Notes under the pieces: generated by a model
Seen by the model: the letters and a program-made list of their open reading frames with translations, nothing else
Told to the model about the DNA's origin: nothing
Databases searched by the model: none
In this document: piece by piece, positions 5,486-6,680 of the stretch
Position numbering within the stretch: position 1 is the stretch's first letter
How the letters are laid out: every line of letters starts with the position of its first letter
Program-made: the position numbers and the translations under genes
NCBI GenBank assembly: GCA_021813835.1
Contig: JAKAJJ010000034.1
Coordinates: 1-6,680 of the forward strand
Source of the DNA: a bacterium
Lineage (GTDB): Bacteria > Patescibacteriota > Minisyncoccia > Phycocordibacterales > Phycocordibacteraceae
Direction of reading: 5' to 3'
DNA length: 6,680 bases

Positions 5486-5982
5486 AAGCCGTTATTGATC
5501 GCCCAGTTGGCGAAGCCGAGACAGCCGTATCCCAAGTGAGGATAGTAGTGCGGATCGGTCGACGCCGGCTCCTGCTCCAGGAACGTCGCGAGCAGGTAGC
5601 GCTGGCCGTTGTCGGAATAATAACCGTAGAGGCGGGAGCCCCGATCCGCCGTGCTGCATGCATTGCCATCATCGAGGAAGCTCGGGTCCTGCGGCAGAAT
5701 GGAAATGTATTGCGAGGGCAACAAGCGCAACTCGCCCGCCGAACCCCAGCAGTTCCACCACGGGGACGAAATGCAGTTCGAGATCGGGTAATGTCCGTTG
5801 TCGTTGTAGTAGAGCTCGAGCGCCACCTGGACCGCCTGGAGGTCGCCCATGCGCTTCGCGTCCCGGCCTTTCGAGCGAGCGGTATTGAGAGAGGCGAGCA
5901 CGATGGACGAGAGCAGTCCGATGATGGCGATAACGACGAGCAACTCGATAAGAGTGAAGCCGTTCCCCCCGTTCCTGTCCAT
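5482..5982 (-). CDS. type IV pilin / pseudopilin-like protein
   Basis: A 166-residue precursor with a short leader MDRNGGNG and the class III signal GFTLIELLVVIAIIGLL. Prepilin peptidase should cut after G8 and methylate F9; the mature Glu5 (E13), needed for pilus packing, is present. The hydrophobic N-terminal helix (about 9-31) continues into the amphipathic segment ARSKGRDAKRMGDLQAVQVA, then LELYYNDNGHYP, a stretch typical of GspG/PilA-like proteins in Patescibacteria. The globular part has four cysteines (C70, C78, C109, C154), possibly two disulphides, and many Tyr and Gly residues. It is probably a subunit of a type IV pilus used in attachment or DNA uptake; major versus minor pilin cannot be decided. 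An extended -10 ends 6 nt before the ATG, and the stop overlaps the start of the next gene. Confidence 0.93.
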   Translation of the reverse strand: MDRNGGNGFTLIELLVVIAIIGLLSSIVLASLNTARSKGRDAKRMGDLQAVQVALELYYNDNGHYPISNCISSPWWNCWGSAGELRLLPSQYISILPQDPSFLDDGNACSTADRGSRLYGYYSDNGQRYLLATFLEQEPASTDPHYYPHLGYGCLGFANWAINNGF

Positions 5983-5988
5983 GGCGAA

Positions 5989-5997
5989 AGTATACCA
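5989..5997 (-). promoter_or_regulatory. extended -10 promoter of the pilin gene
   Basis: TGGTATACT on the minus strand, identical to the box before the gene at 489. Only TTCGCC separates it from the ATG, so the expected start site is the A of the ATG itself. A partial -35, CTGACC (4 of 6), lies 18 nt upstream and overlaps the stop codon of the YchF gene. Confidence 0.65.
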
Positions 5998-6014
5998 CTT
6001 CCCCGCCGCGAAGG

Positions 6015-6680
6015 TCAGCCGTGCAGAAACACGATGACGTCGCCGTCTTTGACGACGTACTCCTTCCCTTCCGTGCGCACCTTGCCTGCCTCGCGGGCGG
6101 CGGCGTAGGAGCCCGCGGCGAGCAATTCGTCGGCTCCGATGACTTCCGCGCGGATGAACTTATCCTTGAAATCCGTGTGGATGGCGGCGCCGGCGAGAGG
6201 GGCGCTGCTCCCGGCACTGATCGTCCACGCGCGGGTTTCCTTCGGTCCGGTCGTAAAGAACGAGATGAGGTCCAGGGTCTCGTAGGCGCCGCGGATGAGA
6301 TCGGCCAGCCCGTCCTCGTGTACGCCGAACTCTTCGCGGAAGCGAAGGCGGTCTTCGTCGGCGACGTCGTTCAATTCCCGCTCGGTCGCCGCGTCCACGA
6401 AGACGTACCGCGCGCCGAGCTCCCGGATGAGGTCATACGCGCGCGCGGCGCGGCCATCGGCGAGCTCGTCGAGATTATGAGCGCCGCTCTTGCGGTTGAG
6501 CGCGTAGAGGATGGGCTTCATCGTGAGCAGGTTCAAGGGAGCGACCGCGGCGCGCTCTTCGCGCGGAAGCTCCGCATGGAGCGCGAGCTTCCCTGCGGCG
6601 AACCCCTGCTCGAGCTTCGCGAGGACGGCGTCCTCGGCGAGCGCCTCTTTCATTCCCGCCTTCGCGTCGCGCGCGAGCTT
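6015..6680 (-). CDS. ychF: Obg-family NTPase YchF, C-terminal part
   Basis: The frame is open through the window edge, so the N-terminal nucleotide-binding motifs (P-loop, switch regions) are outside; an internal ATG at 6653 is not the start. About 221 of the roughly 360 residues usual for YchF are visible. First comes part of the helical/coiled-coil insertion, then LNLLTMKPILYALN, which aligns with the strand preceding the NxxE specificity motif. Next are the EEFG..EDGLADLIRGAYETL segment and a C-terminal TGS domain (SFFTTGPKETRAWT, IHTDFKDKFIRAEVI, AAAREAGKVRTEGKEYVVKD). YchF/OLA1 proteins hydrolyse ATP rather than GTP, bind ribosomes and respond to oxidative stress. Here the specificity motif reads NRKS. 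It lies 32 nt upstream of the pilin gene, which has its own promoter, and no terminator is seen in the gap. Confidence 0.95.
   Translation of the reverse strand, partial: KLARDAKAGMKEALAEDAVLAKLEQGFAAGKLALHAELPREERAAVAPLNLLTMKPILYALNRKSGAHNLDELADGRAARAYDLIRELGARYVFVDAATERELNDVADEDRLRFREEFGVHEDGLADLIRGAYETLDLISFFTTGPKETRAWTISAGSSAPLAGAAIHTDFKDKFIRAEVIGADELLAAGSYAAAREAGKVRTEGKEYVVKDGDVIVFLHG

Noticed and set aside
1..6680. Possibility of a CRISPR array, tRNA, rRNA or insertion sequence
   Set aside because: No regularly spaced direct repeats, no cloverleaf-like segment and no transposase-like protein were seen; all sizeable intervals are explained by coding sequence.

Overview
The window is GC-rich (about 60% or more by eye), and every gene I can support lies on the minus strand, so genes are read from high to low coordinates. 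The content points to a Candidate Phyla Radiation bacterium, most likely Parcubacteria/Paceibacteria (Patescibacteria). The reasons are a short type IV pilin of the form common in those genomes, a sigma-region-4 protein with HARE-HTH-like domains, a leucyl-tRNA synthetase carrying an inserted Nudix domain, a small 'IRF..EE' single-span membrane protein, and very tight gene packing. TAA, TAG and TGA all act as stops, so the ordinary bacterial code applies and UGA is not recoded. The lineage call is inference from protein character, not from a marker tree.

Layout in transcription order: (1) 6680-6015, the C-terminal part of the Obg-family NTPase YchF, running off the window. (2) 5982-5482, a type IV pilin/pseudopilin, whose stop overlaps (3) 5485-5204, a 93-residue single-span membrane protein. 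(4) 5184-4615, a four-span membrane protein with a cysteine-containing outer loop, followed after 29 nt by (5) 4585-1688, leuS, with a complete Nudix hydrolase domain inside its editing (CP1) region. (6) 1639-569, a sigma-region-4-like DNA-binding protein. (7) 489-1, the N-terminal part of a two-span membrane protein of a family I associate with Patescibacteria secretion/ATPase loci, running off the window.

Three patterns go beyond ordinary annotation. First, the LeuRS-Nudix chimera: all Nudix-box residues and the synthetase signature motifs are present. Second, leuS contains perfect inverted repeats with 3-nt loops and arms of 22, 13 and 10 bp, read through in frame. The two longest encode residues in probable surface loops, as if palindromic elements had invaded the gene, comparable to Rickettsia palindromic elements. 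Third, four of the starts (pilin, 189-aa membrane protein, sigma-like protein, gene at 489) have a -10 box (TATACT or TATAAC) ending only 6-9 nt before the ATG, which predicts leaderless mRNAs with 0-3 nt 5' ends. The two inner genes are instead coupled to, or sit closely behind, an upstream gene. Together these suggest short transcription units: pilin+93-aa protein; 189-aa protein+leuS; sigma-like protein alone; and the gene at 489 onward.

No tRNA, rRNA, CRISPR array or insertion sequence was seen. There is no gene-free stretch longer than about 80 nt.
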